Source: Castanea sativa (lineage: Eukaryota; Streptophyta; Magnoliopsida; Fagales; Fagaceae). From it: a DNA stretch of 64,000 nucleotides. Below the pieces are notes generated by a model. That model was not told the DNA's origin and ran no database searches. It saw nothing but the letters and a program-made list of their open reading frames with translations. A program made the position numbers and the translations under genes. How positions within the stretch are numbered: position 1 is the first letter of the stretch; every line of letters starts with the position of its first letter. Below are positions 13,063 through 24,657 of the stretch, piece by piece. Location of the stretch: the NCBI RefSeq assembly GCF_040712315.1, contig NC_134015.1:25359614-25423613 (forward strand). Reading direction: 5' to 3'.

Positions 13063-13133
13063 CACCACAAATATCTCTCTGACGACTCTTTTGCTTTTTC
13101 TTCTTCTTCTTGTTTCTCTAAGACCCACTTCAT
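13062..13133 (-). CDS. Upstream ORF of 23 codons overlapping the AHK4 start
   Basis: An ATG at 13,133 opens a 23-codon frame beginning MKWVLEKQEEEEKAK and ending in TGA at 13,064-13,062. Its last base is the first base of the main ATG (TGATG arrangement), and it is out of frame with the receptor. A pyrimidine-rich stretch and AG lie two bases before the uORF ATG, so a spliced leader would begin almost exactly at this ATG. From memory, the 1,057-residue Arabidopsis AHK4 isoform starts MNWALNNHQEEEEEP. The uORF may therefore be a remnant of an ancestral N-terminus that is now separate. It could act in translational control. No translation is demonstrated. Confidence 0.5.
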   Translation of the reverse strand: MKWVLEKQEEEEKAKESSERYLW

Positions 13134-14107
13134 ATCTAAGCTAGAAAAACCCTCCAAGTCATGCATACGCATACATAAACCAACTTTTGATAAAGTACTG
13201 GCAATTTTTACAGACACACCTTTTTCTGATATAGGAAAAAAAAAAAAAAAAAGGTACTACGGGTAAACTGCAAGTAATTTTTTCATTACAGCATTATTTT
13301 GCGTGATTCAAAGCTCCATAAAGAGTATAAGTACACCCACAAGGCCACAACCAAAAAACCAAGCAAAATTTATACGGTAGAGATTAGAAAGAGAAGAGGC
13401 ATAAGAAAGGCCCAGAATTTGAAAAGAGGAATACTCAATTCTGAGAGACAAGCATGGTTCTCAAAAGATGGAAAAACTTAAAAATTAAAAAAGGCTCATT
13501 TTCCAAAGAACAACCTCTCTCTCACACTGTGTGTCAAAAGGGTCTGTTCCTCTCTGTCTTAGGCCTTTGAAAGATTAAAAAAAAGAATAGAAAAGTACAG
13601 AGTGCAATCTCAAACAATGTTTTCTTCTCCAACTGCAATCAAAAGCGTGAAGTTTTGGTTAGAAACAACCAGACAAAAGAAGAGCACGTTCACTGCTTTT
13701 ATTCCTTATATTATAATCAACCAAATGCCACAGATTGACCAACCTTAAATAAAAACACAGACACACACACAAGAAACAGCGAAGCAAAAACACAGCCCAG
13801 AAGCAGAATGAGAGAGAGAGAGAGAGAGTAACAACTCTAAAAAGAGACAGAGGTGTGGTAGTTGTTCCTGTATGAAACAATGTTTACCTGTAGAACTAGC
13901 TTAAGCTAGGAGGAGAGAGAGAGAGAGAGAGGTACAATGAATGAACACAATGGGAAAAGCGTTTTTGTTTTTGTATAATAATACTTTGATTTTATTTTCA
14001 TGTGAGGGAGTTCTTTAACTGTTTGTCCTATGCTTTTTAAAGTAAACAGAGGAAAAAAATATATAACACTGAATCGAATTTTTAGGATTTTCCAAGATAC
14101 GCTCTTG

Positions 14108-14147
<40 letters not shown>

Positions 14148-14640
14148 CTAAAGTCCTCCCTCTGTGTCTCTCTGGCCTCTTCTTTATAATAATGTTTTTT
14201 ACACCACGCCCTGTCTCCTCTCTCTCTCTTCTTTTGCATTTCCTGAGCTAAACCCATTGACACTGATAGCTGAATTTTTTTCCAAATTGAACAACTATAG
14301 CCATATTGAACATCTTTGATAGGTTTGAAGCTAAAATTGGGTCTGGCTGACCCCAAAAGTCCTTTATCTATTTTAATATGAAGAAATCAATAAAAGCTTC
14401 AAAATGGGTAATAATAACAAAACCCATTATGTAATTTTGTTTGGTCAGTTAATAGAATTGTACACATGTTGTTTTCCTTATGTAACAGCGTAAAGTAAAA
14501 CCCCACATTTTGTCCCACTACTGGGTTCTTCTTTCTTCTTCTTTTTTAACCAAATTTAAGTTAGAGAGAGAAAATTATCACACTCAGAAAAAAAAAAAAA
14601 GAGAGAGAGAGAGAGAGATGGAGGGTGTGTTTGGAATGGG
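13134..14640 (-). promoter_or_regulatory. AHK4 upstream region and probable 5' leader with GA/CT microsatellites
   Basis: Several (GA)n/(CT)n tracts lie here: about 13,809-13,828, 13,912-13,931, 14,108-14,141 and 14,599-14,618. On the minus strand, TCTACAG followed by GTAAAC at 13,887 makes a good splice donor. It could pair with the acceptor TAGCTTAG just before the upstream ORF at 13,133, giving a leader intron of about 750 bp. CT-rich leaders are common in plants. The transcription start cannot be fixed from sequence. No protein-coding exon is recognised. Confidence 0.4.
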
Positions 14641-16213
14641 ATTTAATTAAGTATGTGGGGAATGGGTAGAAATCGCAATCACAAATCTTTGCGATAATGA
14701 CATGGCCACACAGCCCAGATCTCACTCCAATCTCAATTACATCTTTGCCCCTTCTTTCTTTGTTCAAATCTCAAATTTCACCCTCTCATGGAATTGTTTA
14801 ATAGGGCTTATGATTATAAATTAAGACTTTCAATCTTCTTCCCTCTTTTTTTTCCTCTTTTGTTTTTTGATTGTACAGCCTCTAGTTTAATCATTACATG
14901 TACATGTGATTTAACGACAGTACACATGTATTTCATTTAAAGCCTGGTCGTTTAATGATATCATTATCATGGTTTCAGCCTAGAAATTATAAATTTTACT
15001 AGCATTAAAATCATTAGTTTTCAGATTTTGCGTTTATTTTTTTTACTTGTCAAGAAAATTAATGGAAGATAGAAGTTTATTTGTATTCAGAAAATAAATA
15101 AATAAATGGAGAGAGAAGAAAAAGCAGCTTATTTTGTATTGTAGTTTGCGCCAGTTTTCAATGGGTCTAAAATCGTAATTTTAATCATTTCTTTTTGAAC
15201 TTCTACTTTCTTTTTTTTCAAAGGATTAAGTAACGTTTTTTTTAAACAATCGTGTAGGTGAGAATTGGGGAAAATGAAGAAATGAACCATTAGAAAGATT
15301 CCAATGAGAATAAAGTTGGAAGTTGAACGTTTTAGGGACTATTTGGTAATGTTGTTCTAGTAATATGGTTTTTATTTTTTAAAAATACGTGTGAGAGAAA
15401 AAGTGTGTGAAAATATGTATAATATTATTTAAAAACTAAAAACATGTATTTAAACCCATGTAACAAACAGGATGAGAATGACTTGTTTATTAGGTCGAAA
15501 ACCAACAAATTGGGTTCGTCAAAGGCACTTCAATGATTAAACTAGTAAAGAAAACTATAGAATGAGTTTAAGGAAAATGATAAAAGGAGGTAATAGAATG
15601 CACATTATTGTCTCTAGTTGAGATGGGTTTATATAGTGTGTTCTCCACGGTGGCTGGTAGGGTTCTACGCAAGCATGAAGTGAACCTAACATCACATTAT
15701 CCTCCCCCCTCCCATGATTGCTAAGGGGCATTGGCTGAGGGCACCTTCCCCATGATTATAGGGGGAGGTCCTATCATATTACATTAAATGCTTATCATGG
15801 TAGGTGTTGACATTGAACTTTAGTCTCCTGTGGGAGAGAGAAATTTCAAATTTTTACTTCTATTGTTTGACCCTATTCACCTATCAACGTGAATATGATG
15901 TGTGTGCTTGAAGGTGTTCTTTTCACACTCCTTGTGTACATTAGAGATTTTAATTTGAAATTTTGAGTAAGCCACTAACCATTGGGATTTTGAACTATAA
16001 TTGGTAGCCTGTCTAATTGATTTATTTTTATTTAATATAATCAGGTCTTCAAACTAAGAGCTAGATTCGAGGAGTTTAATTATGTATAAAAAAGAAGTTA
16101 AGCACCCCACAGTATCCATCTTATGACAGTTACATTTCTTTTATTATCTTTCATTTGATTTAAAAAATCTGGCTTGTTAACTTTTGAAACAAGGGTGAAT
16201 GTCCCAATATTGT
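14641..16213. other. AT-rich intergenic DNA, no gene seen
   Basis: No conserved protein frame is visible. Positions about 15,340-15,475 (starting ATTTGGTAATGTTGTTCTAG, with AAAATACGTGTG) resemble 33,965-34,095 and may be a short non-autonomous repeat present in both places. Confidence 0.5.
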
Positions 16214-16263
16214 CATACATGTATCAAGAATGATATATATATATCATTCTTGATACATGTATG
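16214..16263. repeat. 50-bp perfect palindrome
   Basis: The sequence from CATACATGTATCAAGAATGA through ten alternating TA bases to the reverse complement is fully self-complementary, with no spacer. It would form a cruciform or a hairpin of 20+ base pairs. A partial third copy (ATGTATCAAGAA) follows directly. No element ends are apparent around it. Confidence 0.9.
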
Positions 16264-16421
16264 TATCAAGAAATTAGATTTCATATTTTTATTATCTTGG
16301 TACGTTTAAGGGTTTCTAATTTCTAGAGGGTTAATGGTGGAATGTAATAGAAATTCCAACATTGCTCGCTAAAATTGGAGGATTTTTTTTTTTTTTGGTC
16401 ATATTCTAGATCATATTGCGG

Positions 16422-16574
16422 GTTCTAGTTAGTTTAACTAGTAAAGTCTCTGATGGTTGAATAAGAGATTTATTATTCAATATTCAATCCCCGCTTACAC
16501 CAAATACCAATTGGTGTTTTAGTCTAATAATAAAGAGCTACCATCAGAAGCGAACATCATAAGTTAAAATTCTC
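16422..16574 (+). mobile_element. tRNA-derived SINE copy
   Basis: It begins GGTTCTAGTTAG and carries an A-box-like segment (TAGTTTAACTAG) and a B-box-like segment (ATTCAATCC). It ends with AATAATAAAGAGCTACCATC and GTTAAAATTCTC. Copies occur at about 32,306-32,456 (minus), 48,098-48,240 (minus) and 48,244-48,375 (plus). In the 48,244 copy the A box reads TAGCTTAACTGG, an exact fit to TRGYNNARNNGG. About 150 bp with split Pol III promoter boxes is typical of a plant SINE. Confidence 0.65.
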
Positions 16575-16781
16575 TATAAAAAAAAGATCACATTGTGGTC
16601 CGTTAAATGGCAACTTATATTTTTTTTTTAATTTTTTAATTTTTTGGAGTGTTTTCAAGCCATGGGTGTATTTCCCTAAATATTTCTCCTCTTTTATTGA
16701 TTCACATGCAGGGCCATAAAGGTTACAATGCCTCAAGAGCTCTTTATATGACTTTGCAACTCCAGTTGCTATCGCATATAA

Positions 16782-17612
16782 GAGCATCCATAGCAGTGAA
16801 GCTATATTTTTAGCTATTTAACACCATAAAAAGTTACTTTATTTATTTTACCTATTCATATGTTGCAGCAGTGGATCTATTTTAGCTTTCAACACAATAA
16901 AATAATATAAACATTACAATAAAATAATATAAACATCACAATAAAATAATATATCTCCTACAATAAAATAATACAAATCCACAACCACCACAAAAGAAAC
17001 CCACAGCAACCCGAAAATCCAGTAACCCAAAACTGAAACCCACCACACCGGTACGCCGAAACCCACCACGCCGGTACGTCGAAACCCACTCCTATCCACA
17101 AGCAAGCACAACCATGAGCAAGCACTCCGATCCACAGAAAGCCACTTCCATCCACAAGGCCGGAGCACAACCACGACTTAGCGGCAGAGTGGAAGTGAGG
17201 GAAGAAGAGCACCAACCGTTTCGGCACTAAGACCACCCACGAACCGTTTTGGTACCGAACCCAACCGTTGCCGAGCTTAGCCTCACCATTTCGGCACCGA
17301 GATCCTCACTAAAATCATCAACACTGTCCATCTCTGATCTCTCCATAGAGGAAGAGAGGGAAAAAAAAAAAAGGAGAAGAGCTAAAGTGTATTCGGACTA
17401 AATGAGAGTAAACATTATTTAATTGAAAAGATAAATAAAATATTATTATTTTGGTATAATTTTGAGCTACAGTGCACATCTAAAGATAGATGTGCACTGT
17501 AGCTCAAAAGCTAAAAATTTTAGATATGCCTCCACTGCTGCAGCTTTAATTTTTCAGTTTGTGAGGGTAAAAATAGCTTTTTAGCTTTTTACCACCACTG
17601 CTGCAAGTACTC
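16782..17612. mobile_element. TIR element copy 1 (hairpin family, PIF/Harbinger-like)
   Basis: The left end is TAA followed by GAGCATCCATAGCAGTG. The right end (CCACTGCTGC...GTACTC then CAA) is degenerate. The left subterminal part (AAGTTACTTTATTTATTTTACC) is shared with the other four copies. The middle, about 16,975-17,340, is C-rich cargo with repeated CCGAAACCCACCAC words. A hairpin with 22-bp perfect arms and a 4-base loop lies at 17,461-17,508 (arms start TTTGAGCTACAGTGCAC). No transposase is encoded. Confidence 0.75.
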
Positions 17613-17640
17613 CAAGGAGACTGGCATCAAAGTGCCCTAA

Positions 17641-18835
17641 GAGCATCCATAGCAGTGGAGCTAAATAGCTATATAGCTATTTTAGCTTCACTCAAACCCA
17701 AAAAGCCCTCATGCAGCAGTAGAGGCAAAGCTAAATATTTTTAGCTTTGTGCTACAGTGCTCATGTATCAATACATGAGCACTGTAGCTGAAAGCTATAA
17801 AAAAAAAAAAAAAAATTATTCAAGTTTGGGATTAAAAAACAATACACGCTCTCTTTTTTATTCAGATTTATTCACGCTCCCCTCTCTCTTTCTCTCTCAC
17901 AGTCACCAAACAAGCAAGTCTCTTTCTCTCTCACAGTTCACTTTCTTTCTCTCTCAACCCTCTCAAAGCTCACTGCCGATCAAGCATCTCGAAGCTCTCA
18001 ACTCTCAACTCTCTCAAGCTCACCGTCGATCAAGCCTCAGCCCACGCCAATCAACCGTCTCAAAGCTCTCAACTCTCAACTCTCTCAAGCTCACCGCCGA
18101 TCAAGCCTCAGCCCACGCTGTCCAAGCTCTCAACTCTCTCAAAACTCTCTCAAGCTCACCACCCCCGGCCCTCTCAGCTCAGACCCACGCCAACCCATGC
18201 CGATCAACCCTTTCAGCTCAGCCCCACCGCCGATCAACTCAGACCCACCTCTCTGTTTCACTTCCATCGATCAAATCAATCCGCCGATCAAACCCACGCC
18301 TCTATCCAGTCCACCATCTCAATGCTCACCCAACGCCGATTCACCGCCGATCCGCCGATCAGACCTCCGCCTCAATCCACTTCTCTTCCGCCGATCAGAC
18401 CCACGCCGACATTGTCCTCCTCACCGAAGCCCAACTCTATGATTGATGATTTTTATTTTGTTTATAATTGGTGATTTTGTTTGGTCTGGGTTGAGGAAAA
18501 AGATTGGAGATTTCGGTTGGTTTTTTTTTTTTTTTTTTTTTTTCTGCTGTGGACTGGTGGTGGTGGTGGTGGTGGTGGTGGTGGAGGTTGTGACTGTGGC
18601 TGATGGTAAAGGTGGTTGTGGTTGTTTGTATAAATGTTTTTTGAGTTGTGGGATATATTATTTTATTGTATGAGATATATTATTTTATTGTGATGTTTAT
18701 ATTATTTTATTGTGTTGAAAGCTAAAATAGATCCACTACTGCAGCATATGTGCAGATATGTATAGATAAAATAGATAAAGTAACATTTGGTGAAACTAAA
18801 AATCTAATTTTTTAGCTCCACTGCTGTGGATGCTC
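17641..18835. mobile_element. TIR element copy 2 (hairpin family) with low-complexity cargo
   Basis: This is the best-preserved copy. TAA flanks both ends and the inverted ends are GAGCATCCATAGCAGTGGAG and CTCCACTGCTGTGGATGCTC. A perfect hairpin (18-bp arms GCTACAGTGCTCATGTAT, loop CA) lies at 17,751-17,788. The cargo starts CT-rich, then holds three tandem units with CAAGCTCTCAACTCTC and GATCAAGCCTCAGCCCACGC (17,990-18,170), then a T run and (TGG)n at 18,550-18,580. The cargo is open for 229 codons from 17,757, but the protein is Ser/Pro/Leu-rich, follows the repeats and resembles nothing I know. I do not call it a gene. The 3-bp TWA target duplication points to PIF/Harbinger. Confidence 0.85.
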
Positions 18836-21800
18836 TAACTAGAAGGCTCAGCATTCATAGGTTAGGGACCACCTTTCATCCAAGTGCTATGACATTTATT
18901 GTTCTATTTTACTCCACGGAGTTTTTTAGAGTTTTAACATGACTAAGTAAACATGGTATAAGCATTCACTAACAGTTATATTCATGTGGGCTATATGAAA
19001 ATATATTCATATATTTGATTATTGAGATTGAAAATAATCATTGAGATTGAGATTGAAAACAGTACTATATTTAGATAATCGTAAATATAGTACTATATTT
19101 AGATAATCATTGAGATTGAAAACAGTTTTTGAGATTAAAGTGATTTTCTAGATATGAAAATAAATATGAAATTTAAGACCAGATATTTGAAAAAAACTTT
19201 TGAAAATAGATTTAGAATATTATTTTGAAAAACATATCTCAAAAGCAACTTTGAAGACTATTTTAGAAAAATAGTTTCAATTATTAGATCAAACAATTTC
19301 TAAAAAAAACAAATCTGAAAAAAGAAAAAGAAAAAAAAAAAAAGAACATTGTTCTGCCCAAAAGTAGTGTTCGCTAGGATGGAGACGCATACATGTTCAT
19401 TATGTGGTGTATACACTCCGAGGTAGATTTTCAAATTCACGAGATTTCCAGAAAATGAAATTAAAACATAGGTAAACAATATGTTATCACTCAAATCATC
19501 CTTCGCCATACATTATATTAATAATAGAAAATTAAAAAAAAATGGAAAAATAGTATAAAGCAATAAAAGATTAAGGAGGAGAATATGAGTTACGTACGAT
19601 AAAAGTCTCTACCACACCCCTTTAGCACCTTACAGGGATGTAGATAAGCTGCCCCTAGATTGAAATCGGTTATCATAGTTGTGTGTGTAAATCAACAACT
19701 CAAACAAATGTGAGATTTTGGGTGTTTTGGTGGAGAACCCTAAGACTAATGAAATATTGAAATGGTGGCTAGCTAAAGGATCATGAAATAGTGAGTGTGT
19801 GTAATTGACAAATCGTGAGAAAATATAGCTTTCCAACAACTAAGGGTCAGAAAACTCAATCAAGCCTTCACAAATTATGGGAGATGTGCAATAGACACAA
19901 ACCATCTTCCTCATCATCGATGGCATTCACATTTCCTTTCATAGGTAAAGGGTTGGTTTTAACATTAGGAGTCCCAAAAAAAACTTGAAATCTCATGGTC
20001 AATTAGATCCTATATACAATGTCTCAAATGGCATCAATTATCCATAGAGTCTCATACTTATCCATAATGAAAATAACAAGGTAATTTAGGGTCGTGGTCT
20101 TTAGGAACAGGCATGGTTTAGGTATTATAGGGGTGATCAAATTCTTCTTAACCAAGATAGGGTATAATTAATATACCAGCATGGGTAATGGGTGAGACTT
20201 TTGTGATTCCTTACTTTGTACTAGAAAATTGTCGGTTTTTTGGGGTGGTTTCAGTTACTTTTGTGGATGCTTGCACTATTTGGGTTAGTTTAGGTTGGTT
20301 TTGGACAGGCTGGATAGTGAAGATGGAAGGGATTCTTTCTGCTTGCTAGCATTCTTGGCTATCATTTGGAAATCACTCTCTTTCTTTTTTGCATGGCCTT
20401 CTTGCATTACTCCACCAACTTTGACAAGGTTGAGGTATCCAACATCCTTTTGCTTTTTAGGGCATCCTCTATTCTCTCCCTAATTGGTACGAGGTTAGCA
20501 AAGAACTGCTGTTGAACCCCAATCATTCTTTGAAAGGAATGGTTCTTAAGGGTTTCTACAAACATGCAGGTCATTTCCTTCTACTAATAATTAATATGTC
20601 GTTTGTTGTGCTACAAGTTCCTTTACTTCGTACAAGAGACCTTGGTGCAAGTGAAGCTCATCCAAATTTCTGTCTTCATAATAATGACTCATCCAAAATT
20701 TGTACAGTTAATGTTACTTCCACTAGGATTAGTGCCTTGATTTCAAAAGTGGGAAAATTATTATGTACTTTCGGGGTACCATAAATGTGTATTCTTTCAT
20801 CTCACATTAGTGGAACCTACCATTTATGTGAGAGAAAGGAATGCGCATTTATGATACTCCGGGAGTACCTAATAATTTTCCCCAAAAGTGAGACTAAAAT
20901 GCTTTTCTTAAGATTGTGCGAATTGACAATGTAAAATATTAGTAAATTGCATGTCCAAGTGAGTATTGGAAGTTCTACAATGATGAAATCACATAGACTA
21001 GACCTCGGAGTGATATCAGCGTAGTGCTAGCCAAAACTTCTCTAATGCTTAAGTTAGCACTCAGTGTCACCAGAATACAAAGACTAAAGTGCTTTGGATT
21101 TTGGTCGTACCTTAGCACGATCACATTTGGGGTTTATATTAGGGAATGTTTCGGTTTATATGCTTATGTTTAGGAAGGATGCATTCAATATGTGTGAATA
21201 TTGCCCACATGCTCCTAAAATCCTGCCTTTCCAAATGTGATGGGGTCATCGAAGTCTAATATTGCAAGAATATTTGAATTGTTCATCCATTCTTACTTTG
21301 GATGAGGGACAACTTTTTTTTGAGAAGGGGATGAGGGACAACTTGACTTGGATGAATTGAGCTAAACAATTAGACCCTATCACTATTCATTAATTTTGAA
21401 ACAAGTTAATTGGACTTTACCACATTATTAACATCTAAAATAATGGTTACCTGTCACCAATTTGGTATCTCTTTAAATTATTAATAATGTGATAAAATTC
21501 AATCCACTTATTTCAAATGAATGAATAAAATTTTAAAAGTTATACAGTAGAATTACCCAAAAGGATCTTAATCCCAATTACCCTCAATCCCACAAAAAAA
21601 AAAAAAAAAGAATAAGGAAAATAATATTTTTGAGACAAACAAAATCAAATCTCTCAAGTCTCAACGCTTTTCTTTTAGTGTTTGCATGGGTTAGGTTGGA
21701 TTGGGTTTGGCTATTTTTCAACCAAATTTGACCTCCTTAGATTGTGAAATCTCCAATCCAATCCAACCCAGGATAATTTAAAAAAAATAACCTGATCCAA

Positions 21801-22284
21801 CCCAAATGGATCTTGTTGAAACCATTTGAAACCACTATAAAAAAAATTAATGTAACCCAACTTAACAATGGGAGTTCACATTTATACTTGTGATGGTGGT
21901 TTGGCATACCAACCCTATTAGTTCCATGACCTATGGGTCTACTAGAGCTACTTACTTTGATCAATTAGCCAAGATTTTAATTGGATATGAAATCACTGGT
22001 GCTTAATTTAGTACTATTTTTATAGGGAATATGTCTCCCGCTTTAGGATCCTTATTTTGGATCACTACAATTCCTTTTCATGCAGTTTTAGGATAAACAA
22101 CCATGTTCAAGATAGCCACTCTCCAAATGGTATAAAGATGATAAAGGTATTAACTTATTTCGAGGTAGTCACCCTCCAAGAGAGAGACTAGAAAGGAAGA
22201 TGCATGAAGGCAAAATTTTGGTTATTATTCCATATATCAAATAATGAGAGTTATATGCAACTATTTATATAACTCAAACTTTAA
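18836..22284. other. Intergenic DNA, no gene recognised
   Basis: No frame with a recognisable domain. Repeats of GATAATC and TTGAGATTGAAAA words occur at 19,020-19,125. ORFs of 60-90 codons around 20,295-20,784 show no motif. Positions 21,670-21,850 hold a TTGGATTGGGTTTGG-like stretch and its inverse (CCAATCCAATCCAACCC), probably a small inverted-repeat relic. Confidence 0.4.
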
Positions 22285-23059
22285 TGCTATTGGCTAGGGT
22301 TGTCCACGGGTCGGTCTAGGTAGAGTTTGTGCCTCACCCGCAATTGACCCGATCAGATCGGGTGGATAAGTTCTAGACCCACTGCCAACCACGAATAACC
22401 ATGAGTTGAGTTAGATTGGACTTGGGTGGACAACGGTTGGCTTTGATTTCGACTGAAATACAAAGATAAAACATTGAAATCTGATTCCTGAAGAAAATAA
22501 CCAACATATCTACAAACCCAAAGAACAGATGTACAAACCCAAAGAACAAATCTACAAACCCAATGAATAGATACACAAATCCAAAGAACAAAACCAACAA
22601 TAAACACCAATTCCATAGATAATCGAACTTAAGAGACAGAATATAAAGATTGAACCTAAGAGAAGGAATAGAGAGATGAAACCTAAGAGAGATGGAGGCA
22701 GAGATGAGCTAGAAACATTGCGGTTGAAGAGTAGAGAGATCGACAACAAAAAGAAAAGAGATTGGCGAAGAGCAAAGAGATTGTGTGAGGAAAGACTACG
22801 AGTAGAAGAACTAAGAGTCTCACTTATGAAAAATAAACTTTAACCCATTTATATCACAATCAAGTTCAGTGGCTTGGGTTTTGGAGGAGGAGACTCACTC
22901 TCGACCTGCTGGAATCAACTTTGGAAAGTGAGGACCCGTTGCCAACCACTAGGGTAGTAGGATTAGGTGGCAAACGATTCGGGTCTAGTCAGTTTGGTTA
23001 GGTGGGTTGGTTTTACGGGTTGATCATACTTTTCAATTTTATTAGAACTAGGTCTAAAA

Positions 23060-23105
<46 letters not shown>
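22285..23105. repeat. Repetitive segment with 21-bp tandem units and CT/CA microsatellite
   Basis: Four units of about 21 bp (ACAAACCCAAAGAACAAATCT-like) lie in tandem at 22,510-22,593. The flanks hold GTTGTCCACGGGTCGGTC (left) and GGTGGGTTGGTTTTACGGG (right). The segment ends in a (CT)n(CA)n microsatellite at 23,061-23,105. It is probably a non-autonomous element, but I could not define its target duplication. The minus-strand ORFs of 65-87 codons are translations of the tandem units. Confidence 0.4.
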
Positions 23106-23106
<1 letters not shown>

Positions 23107-23406
23107 AGCTATTAATGGCATAGGTTGAGTCAAGTTATTTAGCTTGAAAATTTTGCCATCTTGAACCCAACTCCTAATGTCAAAGCCATAAATTTTATTT
23201 TAGGGGCCATCAATAATTTGATTTTCGTAAAATATTGTGCGTGCACACTCACTCACTCACGCACACACACACTCGCATATAATAAGATTTCATCAACTCA
23301 GACTTATACAATTTAAGGTATTTATTTTCTTTCATTAATTCATGTGTAATTATATTTTAAATTATATTAATCATTGTTGGAGGGGTAAGATTTGAACACA
23401 GAATAG

Positions 23407-24135
23407 TGTCAAATGGGTCCGACCCAAGGAGAGGGAAGGTCCATCTTCTCATCAGTTTTGACCCAATATATTGATAAGAACCCGAGTATTAAATTCAAAG
23501 AAGCCGACCACCCGAGGAGCCTGAAGATTGAACATTTCTCGGAAGGCTTTAGGAAAGCCACCTAAACCAAAAGACAAAATACTAAGGAAGGAGGTAGAGA
23601 TGTACAAGTAAAGAAGAAGAAAAATATTCAAGTAAAGTACCCATCATCTCTGCATTCAATGCACTGCACCAACTTAGTTGGCCGCATTAATGACAGAATG
23701 ACCCCTAAATAATACCCTCACAACTTGCAGCATATTCTACCACCTCTAGCAAAACCCTAATGGGATAAGCATCCAAATAAAGATCAGTGACTATACAAGT
23801 GAAGGGATGGGATGCACTTCAAATTGTTATATAAGGAAAGGGAGCTCCTCTAGAATGTGAGGACGAAGAATTGGAGGAAAAGCATACATTGTGTGATGAT
23901 AAGCTTTGTAACCAAGACTTGAATACTATATGAACTAGTGATTCTTAGACTAACCCGAGGAAGAATTAATACACGAGTCTCTTTCTTTCTTACTAGTGAT
24001 CCGTTATATTCTTACTAACTTTAATCGAAACCATAAAAGCTTACAAAGGTGGATCTCGGAAACTCATTCTCTACAAATTAATTGTACTAGGCCATCACGT
24101 ATTTACTCTTCATCCAGCTTAAGTTGATAATTGAT
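23407..24135. mobile_element. Probable solo LTR or LTR fragment
   Basis: The block differs in base composition from its AT-rich flanks. It has words such as GGGTCCGACCCAAGG and GACCACCCGAGGAGCC, a TATA-like TTATATAAGG at about 23,829, and an end with TTACAAAGGTGGATCTCGG. These recall Gypsy LTRs (promoter in the middle, conserved 3' end). I see no internal genes and no matching target duplication, so the type and limits are uncertain. Confidence 0.35.
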
Positions 24136-24229
24136 TTTTGCCCGCTTACAATCGCAATTAATAGTATTTAAACATTCTAAATTAAGATTTATGTTTAATA
24201 AATTAAAGATTACACCTTAGAGTTACTAA

Positions 24230-24654
24230 GGTTATGTTTGGTAACAGTTTTTGTTTCTTATTTTCAAAAACTTAATTTTGGGAATATAAAGAAAAAAAAA
24301 ATTTCTTGTAATTTTGAAATAAAAAACATATTTGATTAGTTGAAATTAAAAAAAAAGTTTTTGAAGAAAAAAAAAAAAAACTAAATATGTTGTTACTAGA
24401 ATTGAACTTTACTGCTAACTCATTAAATGAGATAGATTCATTAAATTAAATGCATATTTTCATTGACTTTTGAAAATTAGAAACTGAAAACAACATTCTG
24501 TATGTTTTCAGTTTTCTTCACAAATTGAGTTTTGAAAATAGTTTTTGTTTTCTGTCAATTTTGGATTGCCAATCAAGTTTTTTTAATTTCAAAAAATAGA
24601 AAATTGTTTTTGAAAATAGAAAATAAGAGGAAAAAACAATTACCAAACATACCC
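24230..24654. mobile_element. 425-bp MITE with TIRs and TAA target duplication
   Basis: The ends are GGTTATGTTTGGTAACAG and ATTACCAAACATACCC, which pair with a few mismatches. The subterminal TTCTTATTTTC and GAAAATAAGAGG also pair. TAA flanks both sides (24,227-24,229 and 24,655-24,657). The interior is AT-rich without coding potential. Confidence 0.7.
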
Positions 24655-24657
24655 TAA

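Noticed and set aside
13063..13128. In-frame extension of AHK4 exon 1 upstream of the ATG (GLRETRRRRKSK...)
   Set aside because: It begins at a GTG, not an ATG, and the out-of-frame ATG at 13,133 lies before it. Nothing comparable is recalled in the family.
16422..16500. tRNA gene
   Set aside because: A-box and B-box-like segments are present, but no cloverleaf with acceptor stem is evident and the unit recurs as a 150-bp repeat, so it is a SINE head.
17461..17508. microRNA precursor
   Set aside because: The hairpin is a shared structural part of a transposon family; perfect arms and a 4-base loop do not resemble a plant MIR stem, and no target is known.
17757..18446. 229-codon ORF as a gene
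   Set aside because: It lies wholly inside a TIR element, over tandem CTCTCAAGCTCACC-type repeats. Composition is low-complexity and no domain is seen.
20295..20784. ORFs of 62 and 90 codons, suspected LINE remnant
   Set aside because: A faint resemblance to LINE zf-RVT regions could not be anchored to any diagnostic residue.
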